A DNA stretch of 64,000 bases from Lamellibrachia columna (lineage: Eukaryota; Annelida; Polychaeta; Sabellida; Siboglinidae). Every line of letters begins with the position of its first letter. Position 1 is the stretch's first letter. Both the position numbers and the translations under genes were made by a program. Below are positions 45,662 to 57,162 of this stretch, one piece after another. The stretch spans positions 32,530,976 through 32,594,975 of the forward strand of contig OY759267.1 in NCBI GenBank assembly GCA_963662155.1. The letters run 5' to 3'. Below the pieces are notes generated by a model. It was not told where the DNA came from, made no database searches, and worked only from the letters and a program-made list of their open reading frames with translations.

Positions 45662-45885
45662 TCAATCTTATGCAGTTGTGTATGTCAGCAAATGCTGAGT
45701 GATGTCTTCGAATGTCGATTGATGTATAGCTCACAAGGTGGCACCATGTGCCAGTCATGGTCCATTGTCTGTTGGTGGTTTCTTGTATTGTGGTTGCAGG
45801 TCTATGAGTGATGAAACTGGGAGAAAATAGAAAGTTCACATTTGTAAGAAGTGTTCTGTTTTCTGTTTGTTTCATAATCTACCCT

Positions 45886-48225
45886 CTACTTTCTGCTGGC
45901 ATAACTGTGATCAGCAGACTTTCGTGATCGCAATGAATAAAGATGATCTTCCCTGTTTGCAGTTGGCAGTGTTGTCTTTCTGCGGCGACTCCTTGTGACC
46001 ACTGGCTTAACTACTGCTGCTGGCGTTTCTGAAGCTGGCCTTTTCTTCCCTTTACGAGTAGATGGTTTTGGATCAAGCTGACACTTCATGTATCGATCTT
46101 CTGGACGGCGGTTTCTGTTTGAATCGAAGTAGTTCTGCATGCGCTTTAACTTGGTATGACGGATATGCAGACGCACTGATGATCGACGTTTGTATTGTCT
46201 CTGGTATTCCACCTCATGCTGGATTTGCTTGACAGCTCTAGCGACCTGTCCACCTCTCGTAATAGGACAATGTACATTCTCCAACTTGCGCAGCATTGAA
46301 TTCCCCACTCCATAATTTATGCGATCGATCACTGAACTCACTCGTCCATGTGCATTTCTACTGAAATTAACATTCTTCGGCAATGAAGCACTGAATGATC
46401 GGTTAATGGATTCATTCTTGTCAGTTGTAAGTCTGTGTCGTGTCATCTGGAGTGCTGAATTTCCAAGTCGCATTTCTATTAATCCGTTAAGTGTTGCTCG
46501 GTCTTCATCTGTCATATTGAGTCGTGTCAGGCCACATGCCTTCAAATGCTGTGACCTTTTCCACCAGTTGTTTCGCTTGCCTCCACGACAGACAATTCCA
46601 TGTCGGTGGGTGACAGTTCTGACATGAGCCAGAATAACAGTCCAGTGTTGCTTGGTTTATTTTTGGCATCTTAGTAGTTGTCATTCTTATGTCACCAGCA
46701 TAAAGTGTGGCCTTTTCCACCAGTTGTTTCGCTTGCCTCCACGACAGACAATTCCATGTCGGTGGGTGACAGTTCTGACATGAGCCAGAATAACAGTCCA
46801 GTGTTGCTTGGATTATCTTTGGCATCTTAGTAGTTATCATTCTAATGTCACCAGCATAAAGTGTAGATTTTCTGGCATCGTGTTCTTACATCCTCTGCAA
46901 AAATTTTCTTGTTTTCAGCTCTCACCATGGCATTCTCTCCCGGGAACATTCTGGATGAGAAAGATGCTCTCATGATATGTCAGAACTGTGTCTGACCGAG
47001 ATGTGTTGTGTCAGCCTGCCGTTCTGCCGCGACTGTTGGCATGGCATCCTGTAACCCATGAAATGCTTTCGCATCACCGTCTGTTGCAACGAATTTTAGT
47101 CCGACCTGTTGTTGGGCAAAGCTCACTCCGATTTGGCGGCCTATTTCATATTCTGACATTGGATCGACCACACGAATCGTGGCTGTACATCCTTGATGGC
47201 CTGTGCACGACACATTTTGACCTTGATTGCGAAGTGATGAGCCTAGTTTGCATAGCTTGTTTTCCATGTGAAAACCTAGAATCTCATGCTTGTCCGTCTG
47301 CCATTCAATCGCGGTTCCCACTGCTTGACTTGCACTCTGTCCACAACCGTAGCTGTTTTTCAGGGATGTTGAGTTGTACCTCACATCCATGCTTATATTG
47401 ATTGGTGCATTTGCTGGAAGACCACGCAGAACATTTATCTCTGGTTTTTTCCCTCTTCTGCTGTAGGTCATCAGTCGTGGACTGAGAAGTAATTGTGGCA
47501 ACCCGGTTGGATGTCCTTTGCATCCCGCTTCGACTTGGGGGAGGTGTGTTTGTTGTGGGCAGAATGTGTCGCAACTTTGTGTTTCCCATCGTTGTATCTT
47601 GTAGTCCTACATGGATGGCTACATTTGGAGCACACGGTTTCTGACCACGACTGCCCGTGTTTACTTCGGAATACAGTTTATACATACGTGACTTGTAGTG
47701 ACAGGCTGTACAGGACAATGACTGTTGCCAACACAAACCAAATTTTGTCTCATGCACTTCGAAGTGTGGAAGAATACATGTGTCCTCTCTGCTAGCATGC
47801 TCTTTAAAGCAATCATTCCACATTGCTGCATTTTTGTCCACACTAAGTAGACGCATTCCAGAAACTGCATGAGTATCTGTCTGTACGTCAGCTTGAAGAT
47901 AGATGACTGTTAGGTCAGGGCATTGATCAAGCTGTGGCCGTAGAATTTTGCTCGTGCCTGGCCGACCCTCTGCGTCTGAAACTGCCAGCAATCCTGAAGG
48001 AGTGGTTTGCACCACTCTGTCAAAGTCATCCTGGCTTAGCCGTGGCAACCAAACCCCACTGTTAACCCCATTGGGTTCCTGTTGGATTGCTGCATCTGAT
48101 GGTTTGTGGTAACAGTGGCCGGTCTTGAGGCCACCAATTTTCATCTTAATTCCACCAGCAGGTGGACATTTCTCCTCACTCTTCCTACTACTACTACTAC
48201 TACTATCATGTGTTGTCTCCTCCAT
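45886..48225 (-). pseudogene. Mutator-like (MULE) transposase, near full length but broken
   Basis: Reading the minus strand from the ATG at 48225 (ACAATGG context): MEETTHDSSSSS, a Gly/Lys segment, GVWLPRLSQDDFDRVV, a Cys-containing region (CFKEHA..C, GLCWQQSLSCTACHYKS), then INISMDVRYNS (first catalytic Asp) and KFVATDGDAKAFHG (second Asp). A CYSGSCQNC Cys block and TTDKNESINRSF (likely catalytic Glu) follow, with a basic tail. This D-D-E order fits animal Mutator transposases. Lesions: a one-base shift at the A6 run near 47445, a stop after GQTQF near 46980, a shift near 46850, and an internal tandem duplication of about 155 bp. The first ~85 codons and upstream DNA recur in the array at 57.2-64 kb. 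Confidence 0.82.
46548..46862. repeat. 155-bp tandem duplication inside the transposase
   Basis: CTTTTCCACCAGTTGTTTCG ... CCAGCATAAAGTGTG occurs twice in succession (about 46557-46709 and 46711-46863) with only four or five differences. It doubles the segment coding for LDCYSGSCQNCHPPTWNC and WRQAKQLVEK, so the translated protein has the Cys block twice. Confidence 0.92.
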
Positions 48226-48747
48226 TGTAAAATCCCAGGTAAATCCAAGTAAAATTACTAATGAAAGTGACAAAACCGTTATCTGAATGCAAACACGTCT
48301 AATACGCCTGAGAAAACAGATGACAGTGACAGGAGACCGGCATATTAGGGGGGGGGTGGGGACATATTCAAACTAGTGCAGCCTCCCTCTGATAAGTTAC
48401 ATCAAAGCAGAACAAGTCACATTATAATATAATTACTTAGCAGTCAACTTTTGTTTATTTCAGTTAATTAGACACAGTCACTTTTACTCAAGTCCATGTG
48501 AAGAGCACACATCTATTGGGAGTTGAGAAAATCCTGGACAGGCCCAGCTGTTATCTGATATGGCCTAGTGAGCTGACGTAACTGTTTCACATGGAAGGTG
48601 AGTTGTTTTTGAGGACTCCACTAAGTAGGTTATGTAATGTTATGCAATTCGACAAGTTGAGGTGTCTGTCTTTTCAGTAATCCACACTCAAAGGTGATAT
48701 TTGGGTCTGTTTACATAGGTGTATTGTGGCACCAGGTAAAAAAATAT
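48226..48747 (-). promoter_or_regulatory. 5' flank of the MULE transposase, shared with the array
   Basis: This upstream region (on the minus strand) is homologous to the corresponding ~515 bp of every array unit, including the poly-G tract near 48343-48360. The homology ends abruptly at CACCAGGTAAAAAA (48740), where RTE-like LINE sequence begins. A promoter is expected here from position only. Confidence 0.5.
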
Positions 48748-49347
48748 ACTTTCCTTTTCAGATTTTTCAAAATGTTTCTGTCCAACATGAATCCCTCTAC
48801 CTTTCCCCGAGCATTCGCTCCCTGTTGTATCCGGCATCGCATTTCTACCTCTGAATGCTCATCCTCATTAACCATTCCTCCACGTTACACAAAGCCATCC
48901 ACTTGGTTGAACTCCTCATCATCCAAACTAATGTTCAAGTCCTCTCTCTGATGTCAAACACACATCTCTTCTGTCTTCTCCCGGCTCATTATCGGTCCGT
49001 GCTTCTTGAACATCCTCTTCCATTGCTCCAACACTTCCTGTAGTTCTTGTTTTTTGTCTGCTATCATGGCCAGATCGTTTGCATACATCCCCTTTCTGAG
49101 AACATCCTTCATGCTGATCTTCCTGCTGATTAGTGCCACCACCATGATAAAGAGTAAAGGGTCATTTCCGTGCCTCTAACCGATGTTAACTTTAAACTCT
49201 TCCGACAACCCATATCCAACCACAACTCTTGTTTTTGTTCTCAGGAACATGACAGTTATGGGTGTTGCACGCCATGACACAGAACTTACTAAATACAACC
49301 AACTCATTACAAAGTCAGACTCCCAGATAAGTCAGACTCCCAGATAA
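48748..49347 (-). mobile_element. RTE-like LINE fragment, copy A
   Basis: The minus strand encodes RT palm and downstream segments: LISRKISMKDVLRKGMYAND, LAMIADKKQELQEVLEQWKR and KHGPIMSREKTEEM, then MRCRIQQGAN-like sequence. It matches copy B (55538-56125) with few differences. Motif C is YAND in place of YADD. Left edge at 48748 abuts the MULE flank; the right edge has a doubled CAGACTCCCAGATAA. Confidence 0.8.
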
Positions 49348-49440
49348 ATTATTTTGTAATTTTTGTAAACTATTATAATGATCAAACTACAACACTGACT
49401 GATATGTATTGCCTGTATAGACTTGATGTCATCATTCCAG

Positions 49441-49594
49441 GTGCCACCATCAAACCTCAGTCACAACATGACTACATCAGTGGACGACACAGAGCCATTC
49501 GATTACACAACAATTGACGTACCAGCAGTAAAGACGACAGGACGGCGTCGGTGTCACCTGGGACAAACCACACAAGGATGAGAACATCGGCAGC
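49441..49594 (+). CDS. Possible orphan exon (weak)
   Basis: A strong acceptor (ATCATTCCAG) at 49440 and donor (GGCAGC|GTAAGT) at 49594 bound 154 bp. One frame gives GATIKPQSQHDYISGRHRAI but meets a stop; another gives NMTTSVDDTEPFDYTTIDVP before a stop at the end. I recognise no family, so it may be an intact exon or coincidence. Confidence 0.22.
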
Positions 49595-49609
49595 GTAAGT
49601 TCTTGGCTC

Positions 49610-50005
49610 ATGCTGATTATTGCACTCACAGCCAAGTCAGTCTTTACGCAGACATTACAGCTTACTTGAAGTGTAAAGTGATTGTTGTACTCACAGCCCA
49701 GTCAGTCTTTACACAGATATTACCGCTTCCTTGAAGTGTAAAGTGATTGTTGTACTCACAGCCCAGTCAGTCTTTATTCCGACATTACAGCTGACTCGAA
49801 TTGAAAAATTATTCTTCCACTCACATACCAGAGTCTTTATATAGGCCATACAACTGACTCAATGTGTCAAATATTTATTGCACTCAAATACCAGTGAGTC
49901 TCTATACAGATATAACAGCTGACTTGTAGTGTAAAGTGATTTTTGCACACGCAACCCGGTTAGTCTTTCACGGACATTACAGCTTACTAGAAGTGTAAAG
50001 AGCTC
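49610..50005. repeat. ~66-bp tandem repeat, six units
   Basis: CAGCCCAGTCAGTCTTTACA ... CTTGAAGTGTAAAGTGATT units recur at about 66-bp intervals, the second and third nearly identical and the outer ones divergent. Confidence 0.85.
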
Positions 50006-50330
50006 TCTTGCTCTTGCATTAAAAACACGCGGGAAGGAGTTGTAGAGCGAACTGCCCCAGGGGGCACCAATATGGCTTTTTGGGGTATTTTTACTGCTGC
50101 AAATGTTGATCCTTTTATGGTCGTCGGCACACTGCTTCAAATGTTCATCCTATCATTCCACTAGTATTCAACAGATTTGTAATATAGATGTAATGTTTGG
50201 TCGAATTATATATATTTTTGGAATGGAACCATTGGTTGATTCAGACAGAAAAGGAAGCATTTAAGTAGACAGGTTTTCTTACACCTATGTGTAACAAGAT
50301 ATTTGTAAAAAAATGTGTAACATATTCACA
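50006..50330. other. Unassigned spacer
   Basis: No gene is supported. Confidence 0.4.
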
Positions 50331-50532
50331 TGGCCTGCATTAAAAGAAGCTGTAGAAAGTTTGACACTATCATTTATTGGCTTTTGGGATGATGAAATGA
50401 CGACATCTGTTAATATCATTGCAGACACAATGGGTCAGCTCTTTACTCCATCTCTCGTGAGTAGTACGTCACCACGAAGAAGTGAGTTGGTTGTTGTGCA
50501 TCAATCAGCTGAGATTTCCCCAGAAGCATATG
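50331..50532 (+). pseudogene. Exon-like sequence, unrecognised
   Basis: An open frame reads WPALKEAVESLTLSFIGFWD, then MTTSVNIIADTMGQLF and SELVVVHQSAEISPEAYG, ending at a good donor (CATATG|GTAAGT). There is no clear acceptor or partner exon. No family recognised. Confidence 0.3.
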
Positions 50533-50939
50533 GTAAGTGAGCAAGGAATATATATTTAGACTGAATTAATATTACACCATTAATTATTTCAATACTATGC
50601 GGGAAAGTTCATTTTGGCAAAAGTGTACCCTGTACGTGAAAACGCCCACATACAAATGTATTTATTATTACCTTTGTTAAATTTAATTTATATAAATGTT
50701 ATAACTTATTGTATTATTAAAAAAAATACCGTTGCAGTCGACGGTCCAACATAATGAAGATATTGCCATATGGTTTCTCCTGGAAGTGTTTAAGGACAAT
50801 CAATGCAGACTGTTCTGGCGACACAGCAAATGGTCAAGTGTTGACTGAATTAATACCATTCAGTGAACCATGTGTAGGTGTTAAATCTGTTATTGACCAG
50901 ACTTGAGCGGATCTACACACTGGGTAGTGGGTCCAGGAA

Positions 50940-51400
50940 GTGTATGGAAGGAGACCATTTTCTTGCTGAAGCTATCTGCCGCATTTGATACCATTGGTCA
51001 CAGGACAACTTATTAAAAGTGTGTCAATGTGGTGTGGCATATATGGAACAGAGCTGGTTCTCATAATATTTAACTGATAGATGCAAAAGAATGAAGATAG
51101 CGAATTGTTTCTCAGCTACGTTCCCTACTTCACGTAATGTTCCTCAGGGTGTTTCACTCTCTACGCTACTCTACTTGGCTCAGTTATCCAACGTCACAAC
51201 TTGGATCACCAAGTGTATGCTAATAAATCACAGACCTATGCTATTTTGGCTACATGAGATACAAATCACTTCCAAAACTAGCTCAGGGATTGTCTCCACA
51301 AAATCTTCCATTGGAGGACAGAGACCACATTAAAGTTAAATGCAAATAAATCCGAGTTAGTTATTATTGGTGGGGTAAATTTTGCATGACTATTTGAATC
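50940..51400 (+). pseudogene. Degenerate LINE RT relic (CR1/L2-like)
   Basis: In shifting frames the sequence gives LLKLSAAFDTIGH (motif A), a R-x-VPQGVSLSTLLYLAQL block (motif B), HQVYANKSQTYA (where YADDTQ is expected) and LKLNANKSELVIIGG. The order and spacing match CR1/L2-type reverse transcriptases. Catalytic Asp residues of motif C are lost, and stops are frequent, so it is an old copy. Confidence 0.6.
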
Positions 51401-51641
51401 GATTAGGTGCGCACAATATGTTGCAAGACGTTTCCTTATGTGTCAGACTTTAGATTGCATGTAGAGAAGCACAGTAAAATCAAAACGTGTGGAAAGCATT
51501 AGCTTAACAGTGTCGCCTGGCTGTTCTTCGATGAGAACAAATTTGCATGTTTGCTGGAGTGCCATAAAACACTAATATTATATAGCCTTTTTGTTTAGGG
51601 AGTGACGTAGAGTGATATAATGAAAGCATTGATTTACTAAA

Positions 51642-53844
51642 ATGCAAGGAAGGACATCAACGTAATAATTTACATGTAATTGATTACGGATTGACAGACG
51701 TTTGCTACGATGACAATAAAACTGATGCCGATTGACCAACTAATGCGAATCGAGAATAATAACCTGAATCTGAATATGTAATGATCGATGTACTTTTGTT
51801 TAAAAAATAAGAGTCCAATGACGTGAGTGACACTTAGCATTATCTGCTATTTGGTTGCACCTCCTATCGGTCGCTGGAGAGACCAATCCACAGTCACCGG
51901 GTCTCTTATGGTTACATATCGAGCAGCTCTCAGGGGAGAGATTTGTCGGCCCCCAGACCTTCCTGTAGTTCTCCAGCCAAACTACTGACAATCCCTATAT
52001 GTTGAGCTTGTAACCTCCTATGACAACACGACAACCCGTTTATATAGTAGGTAAACCTATTTAGCTGAATTTGTGGTGTGAACTCTTGAAACAGGTTAAC
52101 TTTACATTTAACTGATATAACAACTACTAATTAAACAATTTAGTTAATTAGAATGTTTCTTATATGGCATAGTTCATGTTGTAATGCTGCAAAGTGTATA
52201 ACATGCATAAATAATATTACTTCTCTATGTTATTGATATTGAATTATGCAGATCTAGTGGTGAAATTATGCGCATGCGCCGGAAGTTATCACTCTAAGAT
52301 GGCGTCTACTAGAACGTTGGCCGTGTAATTGATATCAACAACCCTACAAAACCCTGTCTTAGGAATACAACACACTCCAAGTGGAAAAGGTTTATTATTA
52401 TATTGGCAATAGTATCATCGAACAGTTGTGATAACTGGTATGTCTGTTTATTATCTATGCATCTAGCAATTCCAACCGCCGTTACTTTGTTAACTGTTAC
52501 GTTAGCCAACAATAAGCCAAAACGCATAGAAAGTGTCTCGTCTCCTTGCCAGCAACAGTCTAGCCAAATTTTCGTGCGACTAATACACAGTCATGAGTTG
52601 CATCAGAAGCAGAAAAACATAGTTGTCACTAATAAGTAATCTGTCCCAATACATTAATCAAAACTCCATATGAAATGATCAATCGTTTGTAGAATGAATA
52701 AAATATGTATCAGAATTAAAACCATATCAAATATGTGTACTCCGTAGTACAGATATTATTTATCTACAAAGCCAAATAATGTTTATACACAAATCTTCCG
52801 CATTCTGGTAGGTCACAAAGTCCCTGTTTATAATGCTCCTTTTGTTAGTAGCTGTCTCGAATCATCTCTTTCTTCACCAATTTCGTCCGACTGGCTGTCA
52901 ACGCAATGCATTTCTACCTATCTAGATGAGATCAGCTTTTACAGAGAACACCACATGAAGCACGCAGCGTGTGCTATTGATATACAACGTATGTTGAAGT
53001 AGATAACATGCACTCCAACACGGATGTAGCTCACGAAATGCTATCTTGCACACTCCTCCATATTTCTCCAATTGATCATTCTTCGGTCATGGTAGGCCGT
53101 ACACCGTATACCAATTTTTGGAAGAAGAATCACCAACTTCGCATGGATTGCTATATAAGACACGCTAAATGCAAGAACTCCCCGCATGCTGGCTGGTAAA
53201 CAGGAATTAACCATTGTGGTCTGTTGTCTGTGCTGGCGGAAGTAATCAACGAACTACGACACGCATTGTCCATGCGCTCGGACGGCGTTGTCCTGTTTGC
53301 ATAACATAATCTATTGCAGCACCACGCCTTGACACCTGTCAACGCCCTGAATGACGTTGTAATCCTCACTTAGAAGCGCAATTTCTATGTCGCAATTATT
53401 CTGGTATCCTAATTGTATCGACACATGCGTGTTGTTCTATTGAGGATACGTAATCGTTCTGTTTACAGCAATTTTCTCAACATGGTTACACCAAAAAATA
53501 ATAGTACGCATCAGTTAGTGTACGTTCAGTGTTCAAAGTGTTTTACACTTCACACCTAGCACACCTGTTCATTCCAACTCCATCTCGACTTCTCTGGGAA
53601 GCACTCAGCCATGCTGCAGTTACTGCTCGAAGACCATTCGTACGTATAATCACCACTGCATATAGCCAGATACTCATTCATACAAACGAATGAGCTGTGG
53701 CAACGTTCGGTGAAACAAATTGCCAAAGCTTCGAAACGGCAGCAAGACGGTTCAAGCTAGGGTTTTCACGACTGGGAGCCTGACGTTCTATCTGGAACGT
53801 TGTCACGCCCCATTCGATGGGAGAGAAGGAGAAGGGTCAGAGAA
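51642..53844. repeat. Long duplicated block, copy 2
   Basis: Copy of 1-2200 in the same orientation. Differences include a TTA insertion near 52396, single-base changes (for example at 52015, 52474 and 52540) and small indels. The homology on the left starts at ATGCAAGGAAGG but copy 1 is truncated there by the window start, so the true left border is unknown. Confidence 0.93.
52269..52305 (+). promoter_or_regulatory. NRF1/ETS/YY1-like promoter cluster, copy 2
   Basis: The same GCGCATGCGC, CCGGAAGT and AAGATGGCG arrangement as at 629-663 with no substitution. Confidence 0.5.
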
Positions 53845-54345
53845 GAAGCGAGGAAGGGAGAGGAGGCAGCGCGGGAGGGAGATATGCCGTTTGTTTGTTA
53901 ATGCAGACATGTACAAGTGTTTAGCAATATTTAATATGGCCATTTTTCGCACCACGGTGTAGCTTACTCATGCGCGCATCTTACTGCTAACACTAGTACG
54001 AAAAGTAAAATAATAAACCGCACAAAAACAAATGTTGCAACATAGGCCTCTATAGCTCAATGCACATACAAGTTCATATCACGGCATGTGGCTTTTATTA
54101 AACGTCGGCAGGGAAGCGTGTCTGCGTATCAGTGTTTGTTACACACGTGTATCCTGGTACAAAGTCAACACTTGTGTCGCACGCGGTGTCTTTGATGGGG
54201 AGCGTTGAATGCTATATCAAAGATGACTGATTGTTTGCTATAATGTTTACATCATCTAACGTGTGTCATGGAACGAAACTAGCATTGGTATCGCATCAAA
54301 GAGACGTCGGAGTCGTGCATCAGTGCTTCACTTGACCTGGATGGA
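53845..54345. other. Purine-rich then mixed spacer
   Basis: Starts with a GAAGCGAGGAAGGGAGAGGA purine tract directly at the edge of the duplicated block. No gene to 54345. Confidence 0.4.
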
Positions 54346-54627
54346 GGCAGAGTCTTGTAAGAGCAGTTGCTGTAGACGTGGGCGAATGGATGAAGATTGG
54401 GTGACGTCGAGCAAGACAAATATGTATTTGGGCAGCGGTTTGATGCTGCCGAGCGCCGTCGTCATCAGTTCGCTGTCGTCGATGAACTGTCGCATCAAAC
54501 ATACGACCACATTGTCGCCGTTGTCGAAGCCTCCTATTTTCGAGGCGCCGACGTCGTCGCGATCACCGACGTAGAGACGCAATCCCCACTCGTCTTCGAC
54601 GTGTTTCAATAGTTGACTGCAAACTTA
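54346..54627 (-). CDS. TIR-domain exon (partial)
   Basis: On the minus strand an acceptor (TAAGTTTGCAG) precedes 54627 and a donor (ATCCAG|GTCAAG) follows 54346, giving an open exon of 94 codons. It reads LLKHVEDEWGLRLYVGDRDD, then VGASKIGGFDNGDNVVVCL, FIDDSELMTT and LPKYIFVLL. GLRLYVGDRDDVG is the box-2 motif of TIR domains, followed by the expected alternating strands. TIR domains pass signals in Toll/IL-1 type immunity or, in some proteins, cleave NAD+. The box-1 exon (upstream, higher coordinates) is not seen here. The exon is GC- and CpG-richer than its surroundings, suggesting a conserved host gene or a recent insertion. Confidence 0.6.
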
Positions 54628-54701
54628 GCGCGAGATTATCGCGAAGCCGCCCTGGCAATAGACAAAGTTAGCGGCGTGTTGGATTTACAGTGAGCTCACA
54701 G

Positions 54702-55300
54702 TTGTTCTAATAAATCAGTATTTGTGCTGAGTAGTAATGGCTTATGTTTTGGTAACCAGATTGATTTGTTTAATGTTTTTATTTATACTTTCACTGTACA
54801 TCCTTCTTGTCAAAGGATATTTGATTTTTTATGAGCATGCTGTAGTCAAGAAAAGTACGTCGTTTATATAAGTACAACCATATGGTAAAATGCATATTGC
54901 TCAAACAAAGATACATATGAGATATTGATTTTGTAAATATTTAGCAAATATTCTATTGAAATAATGTTTTTTCTCATAAGCAATTTATACACTGCTTATG
55001 AAAATGTTGACCATATTATTGGGTTTATTAAACATAACTTTTTTTTACCAAACTAACGGTGCTTTTCCTCTTTTTTCACTGATGTTCATGGGTTAGGTTC
55101 AGGTAAAATATTGTCCAGTCATTCTTTCTTCTTTTCTTTCCAAACTTTTTTTATCGGCTGCCCCCTCTCCATCTTTCATCTTCCCCCGATCTTCTCATAT
55201 CCCACCTCACGCAGTCCTTCGATCTTAGCTGTTCGTTCCCCTTTTCTTGCATCCTTGATGTTTTTTCAACTTTCTCTTCCACTCTCTTTACTAGTATGTC
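54702..55300. repeat. RTE-like LINE 3' region, copy duplicated at 56513-57160
   Basis: TTGTTCTAATAAATCAGTAT at 54702 recurs at 56513 and the two can be followed to CTAGTATGTCTGCATCCA (55308 and 57161) with a few differences and an extra CCCTCTCCATCTTTCATCTTG doublet in the second. The second copy ends exactly where the MULE array begins. Confidence 0.9.
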
Positions 55301-56130
55301 TGCATCCATGCTTACCATGTGGCCTGCCCATTTCAACTTGCTTCTCACCAATCTTCCGGTTGAACTGTTTTGTTGCATCACATATTTCGTCAGGTCGTTC
55401 ATCTTTCTTTCGTCAACCCTCTTTGTTCGTGTTATTCGACAAAACCAGAACCAACTTTCAGGTGCTGTTGTTGTTCTGTCAACGCCACTGTCTCCAGATA
55501 CAGATTAAGGCATGCTTGTGTAACACAAGCTCTCAGGACTTTCCTTTTCAGCTTTTTCAAAATGTTTCTGTCCAACATGACTCCCTCAACCTTTCCCCAA
55601 GCATTCGCTCCCTGTTGTATCCGGCATCGCATTTCTACCTCTGAATGCTCATCCTCATTAACCATTCCTCCAAATTACACAAAACCATCCACTTGGTTGA
55701 ACTCCTTATCATCCAAACTAATGTTCAAGTCCTCTCTCTGATGTCAAACCCACATCTCTCCTGTCTTCTCCCGGCTCATTATCGGTCCGTGCTTCTTGAA
55801 CATCCCCTTCCATTGCTCCAACACTTCCTGTAGTTCTTGTTTTTTGTCTGCTATCATGGCCAGATCGTTTGCATACATCCCCTTCCTAAGAACATCCTTC
55901 ATGCTGATATTCCTGCTGATTAGTGCCACCACCATGATAAAGAGTAAAGGGTCATTTCCTTGCCTCTAATCGATGTTAACTTTAAACTCTTCCGACAACC
56001 CACATCCAACTACAACTCTTCTTTTTGTTCTCAGGAACATGACAGTTCTGGGTGTTGCTCGCCATGACACAGAACTGACTGAATACAACCAATTCATTAC
56101 AAAGTCAGACTCCCAGATAAGTACAAAAGG
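55140..56130 (-). mobile_element. RTE-like LINE, copy B (RT palm to C-terminus)
   Basis: Minus-strand frames give, from right to left, a VSWRATPRTVMFLRTKRRVV segment, GLSEEFKVNI, MYANDLAMIADKKQELQEVL, KHGPIMSREKT, MVNEDEHSEVEMRCRIQQGA, NILKKLKRKVLRACVTQACL and LVRSKLKWAGHMVSMDADIL, ending in RWDMRRSG. This is the RT thumb and C-terminal order of RTE/BovB-like LINEs, with known phrases ALTEQQQ and KWAGHV-like. Several frameshifts; motif C is YAND. Confidence 0.8.
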
Positions 56131-56164
56131 TGTTGGAATGAACAGGTCAGCCAGGGAGTGAACT

Positions 56165-56380
56165 GTTAAGCACGTTGAACAATCCCAAGGAGTGGATACA
56201 GTGCTGTGTAAACATAACCATGCCTTTACTTTGGATGTTTTTGCAGGTGCTGCGGCAGCCAGGAACAATTTTGGTGGACCAAGAGTATACAATATCAAGG
56301 GTCACTTCATCGGATCGCGCTTGCCTATCCCCACTTTGTGTGTTGGTACAGGTTGGTGTCATAAGTAGACATAACCGCCT
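56165..56380 (+). repeat. Dispersed repeat shared with 35770-35960, copy 2
   Basis: Partner of the repeat at 35770. The plus strand reads GPRVYNIKGHFIGSRLPIPT in one frame after an acceptor-like TTTTTGCAG, so it may derive from an exon of a mobile gene, but no family is recognised. Confidence 0.7.
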
Positions 56381-56512
56381 TAGAAACAAGCCATTCATGG
56401 TGCTCTTGCAAATTCATTGGATTATGAGTGAAACAGACATTGCAAAAACTGTAACAATGAATTGTGGGGGAGGGGAGAATGTCACATTAGATTGAGAAAC
56501 TAACTTTTAGAT
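56381..56512. other. Short spacer
   Basis: No feature seen. Confidence 0.4.
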
Positions 56513-57162
56513 TTGTTCTAATAAATCAGTATTTGCGCTGAGTAGTAATGGCTTATGATTTGGTAACCAGATTGATTTGTTTAATGTTTTTATTTATACT
56601 TTCACTGTACATCCTTCTTGACAAAGGATATTTGATTTTTATGAGCATGCTGTAGTCAAGAAGATTACGTCGTTTATATGAGTACAACCATATGGTAAAA
56701 TGCATATTGCTCAAACAGAGATACATATGAGAGATTGATTTTGTAAATATTTAGCAAATATTCTATTGAAATAATGTTTTTTCTCATAAGCAATTTATAC
56801 ACTGCTTATGAAAATGTTGACCATATTATTGCATTTATTAAACCTAACTTTTTTTTACCAAACTATCGGTGCTTTTCCTCTTTTTTCACTTATGTTCATG
56901 GGTTAGGTTCAGGTAAAATATTGTCGAGTCACTCTTTCTGTTTTATCTTTCCATACTTTTCTATCGGCTGCCCCCTCTCCATCTTTCATCTTGCCCCTCT
57001 CCATCTTTCATCTTGCCCCTCTCAATCATTCATCTTCCCCCGTTCTTCTCATATCCCACCTCACGCAGTCCTTCGATCTTAGCTGTTCGTTCCCCTTTTC
57101 TTGCATCCTTTATGTTTTTTCACCTTTCTCTTCCACTCTCTTTACTAGTATGTCTGCATCCA
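56513..57162. repeat. Second copy of the RTE-like LINE 3' region
   Basis: See 54702-55300. The copy is interrupted at 57162 by the first MULE array unit (TCTGCATCC|AGTATATTAG). Confidence 0.9.

Noticed and set aside
47440..47455. Programmed -1 frameshift at AAAAAAC in the MULE transposase
   Set aside because: The downstream frame is +1 relative to the upstream one and the heptamer is not in the slippery register; with other lesions nearby, a simple indel in the A run is more likely.
1..53844. The two 2.2 kb blocks as LTRs of one giant retroelement
   Set aside because: They are 49 kb apart with several unrelated elements in both orientations between them, and no gag-pol frame or primer-binding site lies next to either block.
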